Positions 6,453 through 14,342 of a stretch of 22,977 nt of DNA are shown one piece after another. This stretch comes from Candidatus Magasanikiibacteriota bacterium (GTDB taxonomy: Bacteria; Patescibacteriota; Patescibacteriia; Magasanikbacterales; UBA922): positions 1 to 22,977 of the forward strand of contig JAHFIE010000008.1 in the NCBI GenBank assembly GCA_023246565.1, in the 5' to 3' direction. The position numbers and the translations under genes were made by a program. Below the pieces are notes generated by a model that saw nothing but the letters and a program-made list of their open reading frames with translations, did no database searches and had not been told where the DNA came from. Position 1 is the stretch's first letter. Each line of letters begins with the position of its first letter.

Positions 6453-8717
6453 ATGCCCCGTCGTAAAAACGAATCACCGTTGAATCCCACATTATCCCGC
6501 GGCATTATTTTCATTATTTTAATTCTTTCCGCCATCATTATTACGCTTAGTTTTTTTGGTAAGGCAGGAGTAGTGGGTATCATGCTTGACGAATACTTGT
6601 TAAGCTTCCTATTTGGCGCAATTCGTTACACAACACCGTTCATTATTTTAACATTAGCCTGGTTTCTTATCCGTGACGTGGAATATAATTATCGTCCTAC
6701 GCATGGTCTGGGCACATTTTTGTTTTTTATCTCGCTTTCTGGCCTTATTCATATTCAATACGAGCCGAACGAAATGTGGAATGAAGCCATTATTGGTCAT
6801 GGTGGTGGTGTTTTTGGAATGTTTGCTTGGGTTTTAAAAAGTTATGTTGGATCCATTGGTGGTCATGTTATTTTAATCGCCCTGGCATTTGTCTCATTAC
6901 TCTTACTCTACAATACTGCGATTACTCATTTTATACTTTTACACCGTAAACTCATGATGGGATTGGGCGGTCTTGGAATATGGCTCATGGATATATTCAG
7001 AAAATTATTCACCCGCAACGTTGGAAAATTACGCATACAAGGTGATTATCGCGAAGAAGTTGATCATGAAGACGAAATTAGCTCGAGTCCAACCTTTGCC
7101 AAAAAAAGTCTTGGAAACCAATCATCTGGAGAAAATGATGAGGAAGATACTGATGAAGAAGAGTCTGGTGATGAAGAACAGACAAGTGATAATCGAGCGA
7201 ACGATGTTTGGTCAAAAAAAGTTATTATCAAAAATTTACCACCAATGGATCTCTTGTCTGATAAACGAGGCAAGCCAACGAGTGGTGACATTGCAGCCAA
7301 TGCAGAAATTATCAAAGACACGTTTGAGCAATTCAATATTGAAGTAGACATGGGAGAAATACGAGTAGGCCCGACCGTGACGCAATATACGTTGAAACCA
7401 GCCAAAGGTGTAAAACTTTCACGTATTACCGGCCTTAGTAATGATCTTTCTCTTGCTCTCGCTGCGCATCCTATTCGACTTGAAGCACCGATTCCGGGTA
7501 AATCTTTGGTTGGTGTAGAAGTTCCGAATCAAAAAACTGCCCTTGTGAGTATCAAAGAACTCATTGAAGACAAAGAATTTCGCGAACGACCGAATGGAAT
7601 GATGTTGGCGCTTGGTAAAGACGTTGCAGGAAAAGTTTGGCTAACCCCGCTTACCCGAATGCCGCACTTACTTGTTGCCGGAGCAACTGGTGCTGGAAAA
7701 ACCGTATGTATTAATACGATTATCATGGGTTTGTTGTATCAAAATACGGCTGAGACACTCCGATTGATCATGGTCGACCCAAAACGCGTTGAATTAACGT
7801 TATACAATGGTATTCCTCATTTACTCACTCCTGTTATTACCAATGTTCAAAAAACCGTCAATGCCCTCAAATGGACCATTGGAGAGATGGTACGACGATT
7901 TGAAGTTTTAGCAACAGCTGGTTGTCGTGATATTGCTTCATACAATCAAAAAAATCATGAAATTAAACTTCCGTATATTGTATTCGTGATTGATGAGTTA
8001 GCTGACCTTATGGCATCAGCAGCAAGTGAAGTTGAAGCAGGAATTATTCGTTTGGCGCAGATGGCACGCGCTGTCGGGATTCATCTCATTGTTGCCACGC
8101 AACGACCAAGTGTGGATATTATCACTGGTCTTATGAAAGCCAATATTCCGGCTCGCATTGCTTTTTCTGTTGCTTCGGTTATTGATTCCCGAACTATTCT
8201 TGATTGTCCTGGTGCGGAAAAATTGCTCGGTCGTGGTGATATGTTATTTTCTTCAGCTGAACTTACCAAACCAGTCCGCATTCAAGGTGCGTACATTTCT
8301 GAAGAAGAATTAAAACGAGTTGTTGATTATCTCAAAGGTGATGAAGAACCAGAATACGATGAATCAATTATTGGAGCTCAATCAGCAAGTGGTACCATAA
8401 ATTTGTTTGGTGGACCAAGTGATGACCAAGATCCTTTGTTTGCTGAAGCAAAAAAATATATAACCCAAGCTGGCAAAGCAAGTGCCTCGTTATTGCAACG
8501 ACGCATGAAAATTGGATATGCTCGCGCTGCCAGAATTTTGGATGAATTGGAACAAGCTGGTATTATTGGTCCTTCTGACGGTGCAAAACCTCGCGAAATC
8601 CTCATGACAGATTCTCACGAATATGATACTATGGATTCTGGAGGAGAATTGAATGTATTTTCTGAATCAGAAACAGAAGAAACTGACCAACCAAAAAATG
8701 AAGGGGTCACTCTATAA
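6453..8717 (+). CDS. ftsK: FtsK/SpoIIIE-family DNA translocase
   Basis: A 754-residue protein with the full FtsK plan. The first ~165 residues hold four or five membrane helices (for example GIIFIILILSAIIITLSFF and GHVILIALAFVSLLLLYNTA). An acidic linker with many Asp/Glu follows (about residues 205-245). The motor begins with the alpha/beta domains and carries Walker A GATGAGKT at residues 410-417 and Walker B IVFVIDELADLM with D514/E515. ATQRPSVDIITG and NIPARIAFSVAS are typical of the RecA-like beta domain. The C-terminal winged-helix gamma domain (about residues 665-725, DPLFAEAKKYITQAGKASAS) would recognise orienting chromosome motifs such as KOPS/SRS. It pumps double-stranded DNA through the closing septum and helps resolve chromosome dimers. 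The RodZ-like gene follows after 78 bases on the same strand. Confidence 0.97.
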   Translation: MPRRKNESPLNPTLSRGIIFIILILSAIIITLSFFGKAGVVGIMLDEYLLSFLFGAIRYTTPFIILTLAWFLIRDVEYNYRPTHGLGTFLFFISLSGLIHIQYEPNEMWNEAIIGHGGGVFGMFAWVLKSYVGSIGGHVILIALAFVSLLLLYNTAITHFILLHRKLMMGLGGLGIWLMDIFRKLFTRNVGKLRIQGDYREEVDHEDEISSSPTFAKKSLGNQSSGENDEEDTDEEESGDEEQTSDNRANDVWSKKVIIKNLPPMDLLSDKRGKPTSGDIAANAEIIKDTFEQFNIEVDMGEIRVGPTVTQYTLKPAKGVKLSRITGLSNDLSLALAAHPIRLEAPIPGKSLVGVEVPNQKTALVSIKELIEDKEFRERPNGMMLALGKDVAGKVWLTPLTRMPHLLVAGATGAGKTVCINTIIMGLLYQNTAETLRLIMVDPKRVELTLYNGIPHLLTPVITNVQKTVNALKWTIGEMVRRFEVLATAGCRDIASYNQKNHEIKLPYIVFVIDELADLMASAASEVEAGIIRLAQMARAVGIHLIVATQRPSVDIITGLMKANIPARIAFSVASVIDSRTILDCPGAEKLLGRGDMLFSSAELTKPVRIQGAYISEEELKRVVDYLKGDEEPEYDESIIGAQSASGTINLFGGPSDDQDPLFAEAKKYITQAGKASASLLQRRMKIGYARAARILDELEQAGIIGPSDGAKPREILMTDSHEYDTMDSGGELNVFSESETEETDQPKNEGVTL

Positions 8718-8795
8718 CATGAGCGCACAGTTTTAATGTAATCTTAATTTCCATAGGGGAAAACGAGTTACATTCCACATTTTGAATTTTGCATC

Positions 8796-9497
8796 ATGCC
8801 CACGTTTACTAAAAAACAAATCCAAATCCCTCACCGGGTATGTTTTCGTCTCAAAGCCGCGCGAGAAACGGTTGGTTTTACGTTGGAAGCAATAGCTGAA
8901 AAAACCAAAATTAATAAAAATTATTTGTTGGCGCTCGAAGAATGTCGTTTTAATGATGTGGATGTTTCTCCTGTGTATCAAAAAAACTTTATTAAAAAAT
9001 ACGCAGAAGCACTTGGACTAGATCCCGAACCATTTATTAGTCAGTTTATTATCGAAGAAGCAGATACTATTCCCCATGATAGTCCGCAATCAAAGAATCG
9101 TCGCCTCATGTTTACGCCGTGGCCCAATATAATTCGTGTGGGCATGATTACTATGCTAGCCTTTGCTCTGCTATTTTATTTGGGGAAACAAGTAAAAAAT
9201 ACGATTGATCCGCCAAAACTATCTCTTGCTATGCCAGATAATGGTTTTATTGCTCATGAGAACACCATAACTATTGCCGGAACGAGCGAGCCAGAAGTTA
9301 AAATCACCGTCAATGGTCAAACCATTAAAAGTGATGAAAAAGGTCGGTTCAATGAACCGATCGCTCTTCGTCCAGGCATTAACACCTTGGTTGTTGTTGC
9401 GCAAAAAAAACACGGTAAATCCACGGAAAATGTCCGTCATATTATTTACGAAGAAAACGAACGTTTCAGTCTTCAAAAAGCACCTGCCGCGAACTAA
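8796..9497 (+). CDS. RodZ-like membrane protein: cytoplasmic HTH, one membrane helix, extracellular Ig-like domain
   Basis: A 233-residue protein. Residues ~10-75 form a Cro/RodZ-type helix-turn-helix (HRVCFRLKAARETVGFTLEA, then IAEKTKINKNYLLALEE), and the YQKNFIKKYAEALGLDPEPF segment is typical of the RodZ/YmfM HTH_25 family. One membrane helix follows at about 110-129 (IIRVGMITMLAFALLFYLGK). The outer part (about 140-220) resembles a glucodextranase-B/bacterial Ig-like fold (ITIAGTSEPEVKITVNGQTI, then GRFNEPIALRPGINTLVVVA) rather than the usual RodZ C-terminal DUF4115. In model bacteria RodZ links MreB filaments to the wall-synthesis complex. No mreB is visible here, so a shape or division role is family-based inference. 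Its position directly after ftsK matches the SpoIIIE-YmfM order of Firmicutes. An intrinsic terminator lies 43 bases beyond the stop. Confidence 0.85.
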   Translation: MPTFTKKQIQIPHRVCFRLKAARETVGFTLEAIAEKTKINKNYLLALEECRFNDVDVSPVYQKNFIKKYAEALGLDPEPFISQFIIEEADTIPHDSPQSKNRRLMFTPWPNIIRVGMITMLAFALLFYLGKQVKNTIDPPKLSLAMPDNGFIAHENTITIAGTSEPEVKITVNGQTIKSDEKGRFNEPIALRPGINTLVVVAQKKHGKSTENVRHIIYEENERFSLQKAPAAN

Positions 9498-9539
9498 TCT
9501 TTTTTCCTTGACGCACCAATAAAAAAGTCGTACCATTAG

Positions 9540-9565
9540 AAAAGAGCGCGGTATGCTCTTTTTTT
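9540..9565 (+). terminator. Intrinsic terminator of the ftsK-rodZ-like operon
   Basis: AAAAGAGC (9540-9547), a seven-base loop GCGGTAT and GCTCTTTT (9555-9562) form a perfect stem ending in a T-tract through 9565. It stands 43 bases after the RodZ-like stop codon, separating that operon from recA. The rest of the 320-base gap before recA is described under the palindromic element; nothing else was recognised except weak AT-rich sequence at 9765-9817 that may hold the recA promoter. Confidence 0.8.
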
Positions 9566-9624
9566 GTCCACAGTGCGTAACACATTGGTGGAAAATCACG
9601 GATTAATCTACTTTCTTCAAAATA

Positions 9625-9764
9625 GGTCAGTTTAGTACTTCTCATCGCCGTTCGTTCCAGTATAATAATAAAAGACTCACTCACTACGTGATTTTGTGGC
9701 TTTTTAAGCCCATGACTTACCTCAGCCACAAAATCAATGTGCGCTGAGAAGTACTAAACTGACC
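9625..9764. repeat. 140-bp nested palindromic element upstream of recA, MITE-like
   Basis: The ends GGTCAGTTTAGTACTTCTCA (9625-9644) and TGAGAAGTACTAAACTGACC (9745-9764) are perfect 20-bp inverted repeats; pairing resumes for three more bases after one mismatch. Nested inside is a second perfect inverted repeat of 13 bp, TGATTTTGTGGCT (9689-9701) with AGCCACAAAATCA (9724-9736), itself enclosing GGCTT-TTT-AAGCC. Nothing inside looks coding. Terminal repeats, size and intergenic position suit a miniature inverted-repeat transposable element. Flanks AAATA (left) and AAATC (right) are only an imperfect target-duplication candidate. It could also act as a regulatory RNA or DNA structure for recA. 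No relation to the 4364-4435 repeat is apparent. Confidence 0.65.
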
Positions 9765-9817
9765 AAATCAAAGAAATCTAATTCACATCTAATAAAAAAT
9801 TAAAACCTTTCAATCAT

Positions 9818-10900
9818 ATGTCCAAAATGTCTGAAGAACAAAATGCTAAACTCAAAGCAGCAGCCTCTGCTATTGACCAGATTAAAGAAAAATACGGTGA
9901 CAACGCGATCATGCGTTTTGGTGAAGCCCAAGCCAGCAATGTTGATGCTGTTTCTACTGGATCACTTTCACTCGACATTGCTCTAGGTGTCAAAGGTGTG
10001 CCCCGCGGACGCATTATCGAGGTATTCGGTCCTGAAGCAAGTGGTAAAACCACGTTAGCACAACATATTATTGCTGAAGTACAGAAAAAGGGTGGTATTG
10101 CGGCTTTTGTGGATGCTGAACATGCTCTTGATCCAGATTATGCGCGAAAAATCGGGGTTGATGTGGATAATCTTTTGATTTCTCAACCAGATACTGGTGA
10201 ACAAGCTTTGGAAATCGTAGAAACATTGGTCCGTTCAAACGCCGTGGATATTATTGTGGTTGACTCTGTAGCCGCACTCGTGCCCAGAGCTGAAATCGAA
10301 GGTGAAATGGGTGACCAACACATGGGTTTGCAAGCCCGACTTATGAGTCAGGCTCTGCGTAAATTAACGGGTATTATTTCCAAAACTAAAACTGTGGTCA
10401 TTTTTATTAATCAAATTCGGCAAAAAATTGGTGTCTTTTTTGGCAATCCTGAAACAACCACGGGTGGTAATGCGCTTAAATTTTATTGTTCAGTTCGCAT
10501 CGAGGTTCGACGTGCCGCGCAAATTAAACAAGGTGAAAAAATTATTGGTAACCGCGTCAAAGTAAAAGTGGTCAAAAATAAAGTTGCCGCCCCGTTCCGT
10601 ACCACAGAATTTGACATCATGTACAATGAAGGTATCTCAGTTTCCGGTGATTTGCTTGATACCGCGGTTATTCACCGAGTCATTCACAAATCAGGAAACA
10701 GTTATTCTTTTGGCGAGGAAAAACTCGGTGTTGGTCGTGAAAAAGCCAAACAATTCTTACGCGAAAATCCAGTACTCATGAAAGATATTAATGAAAAAGT
10801 CTGGGAAGCCGTAGAACGCGGCGAAGCTCCGGAAGAAGAAAAGGGCCGTCCTGGTGTAGCAGAAAGTCTTGATGAAGATGTTCCGCCACCACTTGAATAA
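9818..10900 (+). CDS. recA: RecA recombinase
   Basis: A complete 360-residue RecA from ATG 9818. Seen: the N-terminal helical region (AIDQIKEKYGDNAIMRFGEA), Walker A GPEASGKT at residues 71-78, the catalytic-Glu region FVDAEHALDPDYARKIGVD, Walker B IIVVDSVAALVPRAEIEG, loop 1 around MGDQHMGLQARLMSQALRKL, and the loop 2 region NQIRQKIGVFFGNPETTTGG. The C-terminus ends in an acidic Pro-containing tail (GVAESLDEDVPPPLE), as in most RecA proteins. It forms filaments on single-stranded DNA, promotes strand exchange and stimulates LexA-type self-cleavage; no SOS box was recognised upstream and no lexA is in the window. No Shine-Dalgarno is visible before the ATG. pgsA and cinA, which separate ymfM from recA in Firmicutes, are absent here. 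Confidence 0.99.
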   Translation: MSKMSEEQNAKLKAAASAIDQIKEKYGDNAIMRFGEAQASNVDAVSTGSLSLDIALGVKGVPRGRIIEVFGPEASGKTTLAQHIIAEVQKKGGIAAFVDAEHALDPDYARKIGVDVDNLLISQPDTGEQALEIVETLVRSNAVDIIVVDSVAALVPRAEIEGEMGDQHMGLQARLMSQALRKLTGIISKTKTVVIFINQIRQKIGVFFGNPETTTGGNALKFYCSVRIEVRRAAQIKQGEKIIGNRVKVKVVKNKVAAPFRTTEFDIMYNEGISVSGDLLDTAVIHRVIHKSGNSYSFGEEKLGVGREKAKQFLRENPVLMKDINEKVWEAVERGEAPEEEKGRPGVAESLDEDVPPPLE

Positions 10901-10917
10901 AATTTGATAGACACGAC

Positions 10918-10952
10918 AAAAAATCCTCCCGGCAAAGCTGGGAGGATTTTTA
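10918..10952. terminator. Bidirectional intrinsic terminator between recA and the 10972 gene
   Basis: AAATCCTCCC (10921-10930), loop GGCAAAGCT and GGGAGGATTT (10940-10949) form a perfect ten-base-pair stem flanked by A's on the left and T's on the right. It lies 20 bases after the recA stop and about 20 bases beyond the convergent minus-strand gene, so it can end transcription from both sides. Confidence 0.88.
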
Positions 10953-10971
10953 TATATCTCTAAAATAAAAT

Positions 10972-11211
10972 CTAAGCAGCCATTTGTTCTTCTTCCTCTG
11001 GGGTTGATGTCGTTACCGTATAATCAGCTTCATCCTTACGAGTAATCGTAGCTAATTCACCATCAGGCAATTCAATAGTCATGCTTTTACCAACTTGCAA
11101 TCCCTTAAGATTAGCTTCTTGATCTGCAGAAATTTCCGCATGTAACGAAAAGGTAAGCTCATGCATTGCTGCGGCCAAGGCTTCTTCGGGAAAACGTTCT
11201 TCTGTACTCAT
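10972..11211 (-). CDS. Small acidic protein, function unknown
   Basis: A 79-residue soluble protein (MSTEERFPEEALAAAMHELT...) with no signal peptide or membrane helix and no cysteine. The centre (about residues 40-60, VGKSMTIELPDGELATITR) reads like short beta strands, and the tail is acidic (TPEEEEQMAA). No family recognised. It lies 53 bases downstream of the SpoIID-domain gene on the same strand and ends at a shared terminator, so it may be co-transcribed. Its regular composition, with high Glu and conserved-looking strand pattern, and clean flanking signals support a real gene. It could be a small cytosolic adaptor, but nothing in the sequence fixes a role. Confidence 0.7.
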   Translation of the reverse strand: MSTEERFPEEALAAAMHELTFSLHAEISADQEANLKGLQVGKSMTIELPDGELATITRKDEADYTVTTSTPEEEEQMAA

Positions 11212-11264
11212 ACTCTGATATTAAATATAAAATTTATTTACTTATTTTAATGAGACACGTTCTA

Positions 11265-13172
11265 TTATGGATATATTTTATGTACCTCAATCCCTGTATA
11301 GTAATACTTGAGAAGAGCAACAAAGTCAATCTTTTCTTCATCCGCGCGGTACGCTGCGTCGCGCTGGCTCATACCTACGCCATGACCGTACATTTTCTTG
11401 CCATCACGCGCGTCATAGGTTGCGGGTACTGACACAAGCCATGGCTTTTCCTTGCCTCCCCAAACTTCAGTCCAGCTTCGCGTACGACCGTCACTGTTTC
11501 CATAGTAAGGTGTGGCCACGACATCATTATTATAGGTTACCATGAGACCACGAGTCGCATTAACTGCTTCAATAAAACGACCCATGCTCGGTTCATTTTC
11601 CGCGCCCAGATATAATTGATCACCGGTGTGTGCAACAACGTCAAAATTCCGTGAATCATGTTTACCGGTATTTTCTTTTGTATAATACGCGTACGTGCGC
11701 TGAGCCACTGCCTGCGATTTTAGATATTCGAGTGGTGAATTATTTGAATTTTCTCCCATACCTACCATGTAATCTTCAAATAGTAATTCATTAATACCAT
11801 ACAATGACGTATTTTTATCTTGAGCCTGACGAAGTTCAAATGCGCCACGATACCGATTAAAATTTCGTCCTTTACCAGTAATATGCCGGTCAAAATTGGT
11901 CAAGGTAAAAATTGCCCGTGGGTTTGTACTCGGTTGTAGATGAAGATACTGTGTAGACGAAACACTCGCCAAATCAGACGTAAGGGTGTAGACAGACCCA
12001 TCAAAAATAAGGCGAGCAGGTATTCCTTTGGGAAGAACACTAACTTTTATCTGGCCATCATAAATATCATAATCGTCTTCATCAGAAATAAATCGAGCTT
12101 CATTATTGGCAGGATCTTTCCAAACACCCACGCGAATATTGGGCTCAACAGAAAGACGAGGAATTTCATTTCCAATATTATTTGGCGATGTTGTACTGAC
12201 GAGAGAAGACAAAAACGGTTCTTGATAATCAAGAGGAGCATCCGCAGTAACTGAAACTGGAATGGAAATAATCGCACTCGATTGTGGTGCTCCATTAAAT
12301 TTCACAACAAAAGTAGCTGTGTACGAACCAACCTTTGCCGGAACACGGAAAGAAAATGTGTCACGCAAAAAACCTTGTGGTTGAGTGGTGATAGATTTGG
12401 TCTGAACCATTGTTTTATTTTGCCAACTCGTATCAGCAACATTTATTGGACTGGTCGATTCCAATGTATAAGAAACCCAATCACGTTCGCCAGTATTCTG
12501 ATAACCAAATAAGATGGCAACCGGTTCTCCACCAGAAACAGAAACTGTTTTAGGATTTAAAAAAATACGCTGTGCTGGAAAAGGAGACACTAGAGTCGTT
12601 GTTGTTTGAATTGGTGGTGGCGTGATTTTGGTATCAACAATATTTGATCCAAGCGCAGACGCAGCAACTACTTTTATTTTTACAAAAAAATAACCGCCTT
12701 TTACCCAGGAATGATTTTCTGATGCTAAATAAAATTTTTCTGTGTATTCACCGGGTTTATTCGGAGCTTTGAACGTAATAGCCAATTCCCCTGTTTTACC
12801 CGGTTTAATTTTCCCCGACAATCGTCCGGTTTGGTGTTTATTAATCCAATCTTTACTCACAAAAATTGATGCATGATTGCGGGGTTCCATGGTGTACGCG
12901 GAAATAAAACGTTTACTTGTACTGTCCCAAGTGGTTGTACCGGTATTTTTAAAAGTAAACACCACGGTTTTACTTTTACCTACCACAATCTCTACCGGGT
13001 CAGAGTCTGATTGTTTTACCAGTGTAGCCGCATATTTGGAGTCTTTAATCACAACCGCGGGCGTAGCCACAGAAGCTGCGTTCGCTCTATCTATTGAGTG
13101 ATAAAAAGATATGAAAAAAGAAAGAAAAAATACGGGGAACAACAACCATTTTTGAGATACTGATAAAGTCAT
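11265..13172 (-). CDS. Secreted SpoIID/LytB-domain protein with two Ig-like domains
   Basis: A 635-residue exported protein. The ATG at 13172-13170 was chosen over the in-frame TTG at 13184, which overlaps the -10 box. A signal peptide (WLLFPVFFLSFFISFYHS, cleavage near ANA-A) is followed by two Ig-like domains: about residues 40-170, with VFTFKNTGTTTWDS and APNKPGEYTEKFYLASENH resembling the NBR1-type Ig-like domain, and about 205-320, with YQNTGERDWVSYTL. The C-terminal third is a SpoIID domain: LLFEDYMVGMGE, LKSQAVAQRTYAYYT, ATRGLMVTYNNDVVATPYY and GHGVGMSQRDAAYRA are its hallmark segments. SpoIID proteins are lytic transglycosylases in sporulating bacteria that act on denuded glycan; LytB homologues modify amidases. 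Here a peptidoglycan-remodelling role outside the membrane is likely, but the substrate is unknown. A strong promoter lies directly upstream. Confidence 0.9.
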   Translation of the reverse strand: MTLSVSQKWLLFPVFFLSFFISFYHSIDRANAASVATPAVVIKDSKYAATLVKQSDSDPVEIVVGKSKTVVFTFKNTGTTTWDSTSKRFISAYTMEPRNHASIFVSKDWINKHQTGRLSGKIKPGKTGELAITFKAPNKPGEYTEKFYLASENHSWVKGGYFFVKIKVVAASALGSNIVDTKITPPPIQTTTTLVSPFPAQRIFLNPKTVSVSGGEPVAILFGYQNTGERDWVSYTLESTSPINVADTSWQNKTMVQTKSITTQPQGFLRDTFSFRVPAKVGSYTATFVVKFNGAPQSSAIISIPVSVTADAPLDYQEPFLSSLVSTTSPNNIGNEIPRLSVEPNIRVGVWKDPANNEARFISDEDDYDIYDGQIKVSVLPKGIPARLIFDGSVYTLTSDLASVSSTQYLHLQPSTNPRAIFTLTNFDRHITGKGRNFNRYRGAFELRQAQDKNTSLYGINELLFEDYMVGMGENSNNSPLEYLKSQAVAQRTYAYYTKENTGKHDSRNFDVVAHTGDQLYLGAENEPSMGRFIEAVNATRGLMVTYNNDVVATPYYGNSDGRTRSWTEVWGGKEKPWLVSVPATYDARDGKKMYGHGVGMSQRDAAYRADEEKIDFVALLKYYYTGIEVHKIYP

Positions 13173-13183
13173 AGATAGGTTCA

Positions 13184-13212
13184 AGTATACTACAAAAAAT
13201 TGGTAGGTTCAA
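13184..13212 (-). promoter_or_regulatory. Strong sigma-70-type promoter of the SpoIID-domain gene
   Basis: On the minus strand TTGAAC (13212-13207), a 17-base spacer and TATACT (13189-13184). The ATG at 13172 is only 11 bases after the -10, so the expected transcript has a leader of about 4-6 nt. This near-leaderless arrangement fits the missing Shine-Dalgarno. Confidence 0.75.
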
Positions 13213-13231
13213 TTTCAATGATTCCAACATA

Positions 13232-13266
13232 AAACCAGCCCCATACACTCTGTACAAGGGCTGTTT
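13232..13266 (-). terminator. Terminator-like hairpin after the 13291-14319 gene
   Basis: On the minus strand AAACAGCCC (13266-13258) pairs with GGGCTGGTTT (13241-13232) with one bulge, followed by a short T-rich run. It lies 25 bases beyond the stop codon and would close the long minus-strand gene run before the SpoIID promoter. The T-tract is short, so it is a moderate terminator at best. Confidence 0.55.
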
Positions 13267-13290
13267 GGCAGCAAGAAATCCACTGATTTA

Positions 13291-14319
13291 TTATTGAATC
13301 GTTGGAGTCAACAACTGGGTTCTGAAACGAATCTTAACCGTATTATTGGTTTGATTCATGCCTTGGATCCGAATATTGACAAATGTCTTTTTGTCGGCCG
13401 CAAACAATGATAAACTTTGCCCTTCACCAAGAACAAATTGTATACCATTCAAAGTTAAGACGACTTGTTTGTGATATTCCGATGAATAAGTAACCGTTGT
13501 ATTGCTGTTTAAATAAGTAAAGGTTTTATTCAAACATAATGTATAGGTCCCATCAAAACCACTCAAATCATTACAAACTAAAACCGGTGGATTTGGTAAA
13601 ACATGGAGATGAATCGCGATTACATCGTCAACTTCAGTCGGCATTCCAGGAACTTTTGATATACCATCATTATTCCTCATGAAAGCCAACACAATTACTT
13701 CACGACCTCGGTAGTAATCTGTCAACGACATGTTCGTGGTGTAAGCACTACCAAAATTCGCATTAGCCACCAATGATTTTGCCAATGATTCATCAAAATT
13801 GATGGTACTATTGGCATCGATCCAAGCAAAGGCATAAGTATAATTTTCACCTCTGTCCGTATATTTTGGCAAAAGCTTAAATTCCAAGACTGCGACTTTT
13901 GTCGACACGGTTACTTTCTGTTTAGCGGCAAATTTATTTCCGAGAGTAATATAACTGGAATTCGCACTATTCAAAATCACTCCCGTCGCGGAATTTTTTA
14001 CCTGCAACTGTCTGATTGATGACAAAACTGGACAGGGTTCCCACTCTACTTTATATTTATTTTCGCCCACACAAGCAAATGTGTAATTGCGTTTACCATA
14101 ACCGGCGTCAGAACAACCAGCCTTGAGAATCGTAGTCGGTGAAGTGTTATTATGGGTGATTTGGATATCATTACCTAACTGAAGACAACTTGTTACCTTA
14201 ATTAAACTACTATTTTTTGCTTTAACCTTATTATCAGTTTCAGCTAAAACTGACTGTGACAGACTTAGAGCAAGAGCAGCAAACATAGCCACTCCGATCC
14301 AAAATTTTCTCTTTTTCAT
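13291..14319 (-). CDS. Secreted protein of unknown function
   Basis: A 342-residue protein with a clear signal peptide (MKKRKFWIGVAMFAALALSL, cleavage about VLA-E at residue 26-27). The mature part is rich in Asn, Thr and Ser and in alternating beta-like segments. Residues ~38-95 hold paired cysteines (TSCLQLG, KAGCSDAG, FACVGENKY, WEPCPVL), suggesting a small disulphide-bonded module. A later stretch (about 245-270) has another pair (VLVCNDLSGFDGTYTLCLNK). The rest reads like repeated beta-sandwich domains. No family recognised. It follows the DUF3494 adhesin gene by 23 bases on the same strand, so the two are probably co-expressed cell-surface or shed proteins. Function is not inferred beyond export. 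Confidence 0.8.
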   Translation of the reverse strand: MKKRKFWIGVAMFAALALSLSQSVLAETDNKVKAKNSSLIKVTSCLQLGNDIQITHNNTSPTTILKAGCSDAGYGKRNYTFACVGENKYKVEWEPCPVLSSIRQLQVKNSATGVILNSANSSYITLGNKFAAKQKVTVSTKVAVLEFKLLPKYTDRGENYTYAFAWIDANSTINFDESLAKSLVANANFGSAYTTNMSLTDYYRGREVIVLAFMRNNDGISKVPGMPTEVDDVIAIHLHVLPNPPVLVCNDLSGFDGTYTLCLNKTFTYLNSNTTVTYSSEYHKQVVLTLNGIQFVLGEGQSLSLFAADKKTFVNIRIQGMNQTNNTVKIRFRTQLLTPTIQ

Positions 14320-14342
14320 ATTGTTTATGGATTAATGTGTAA

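Noticed and set aside
9466..9729. An 87-codon minus-strand reading frame between the RodZ-like gene and recA
   Set aside because: It overlaps the end of the RodZ-like gene, runs through a clear intrinsic terminator and starts inside the palindromic element; no family was recognised. A real gene here is unlikely, though not excluded.
13173..13184. TTG start at 13184 for the SpoIID-domain gene
   Set aside because: It overlaps the -10 box; the ATG at 13172 follows the promoter correctly and gives a normal signal peptide.
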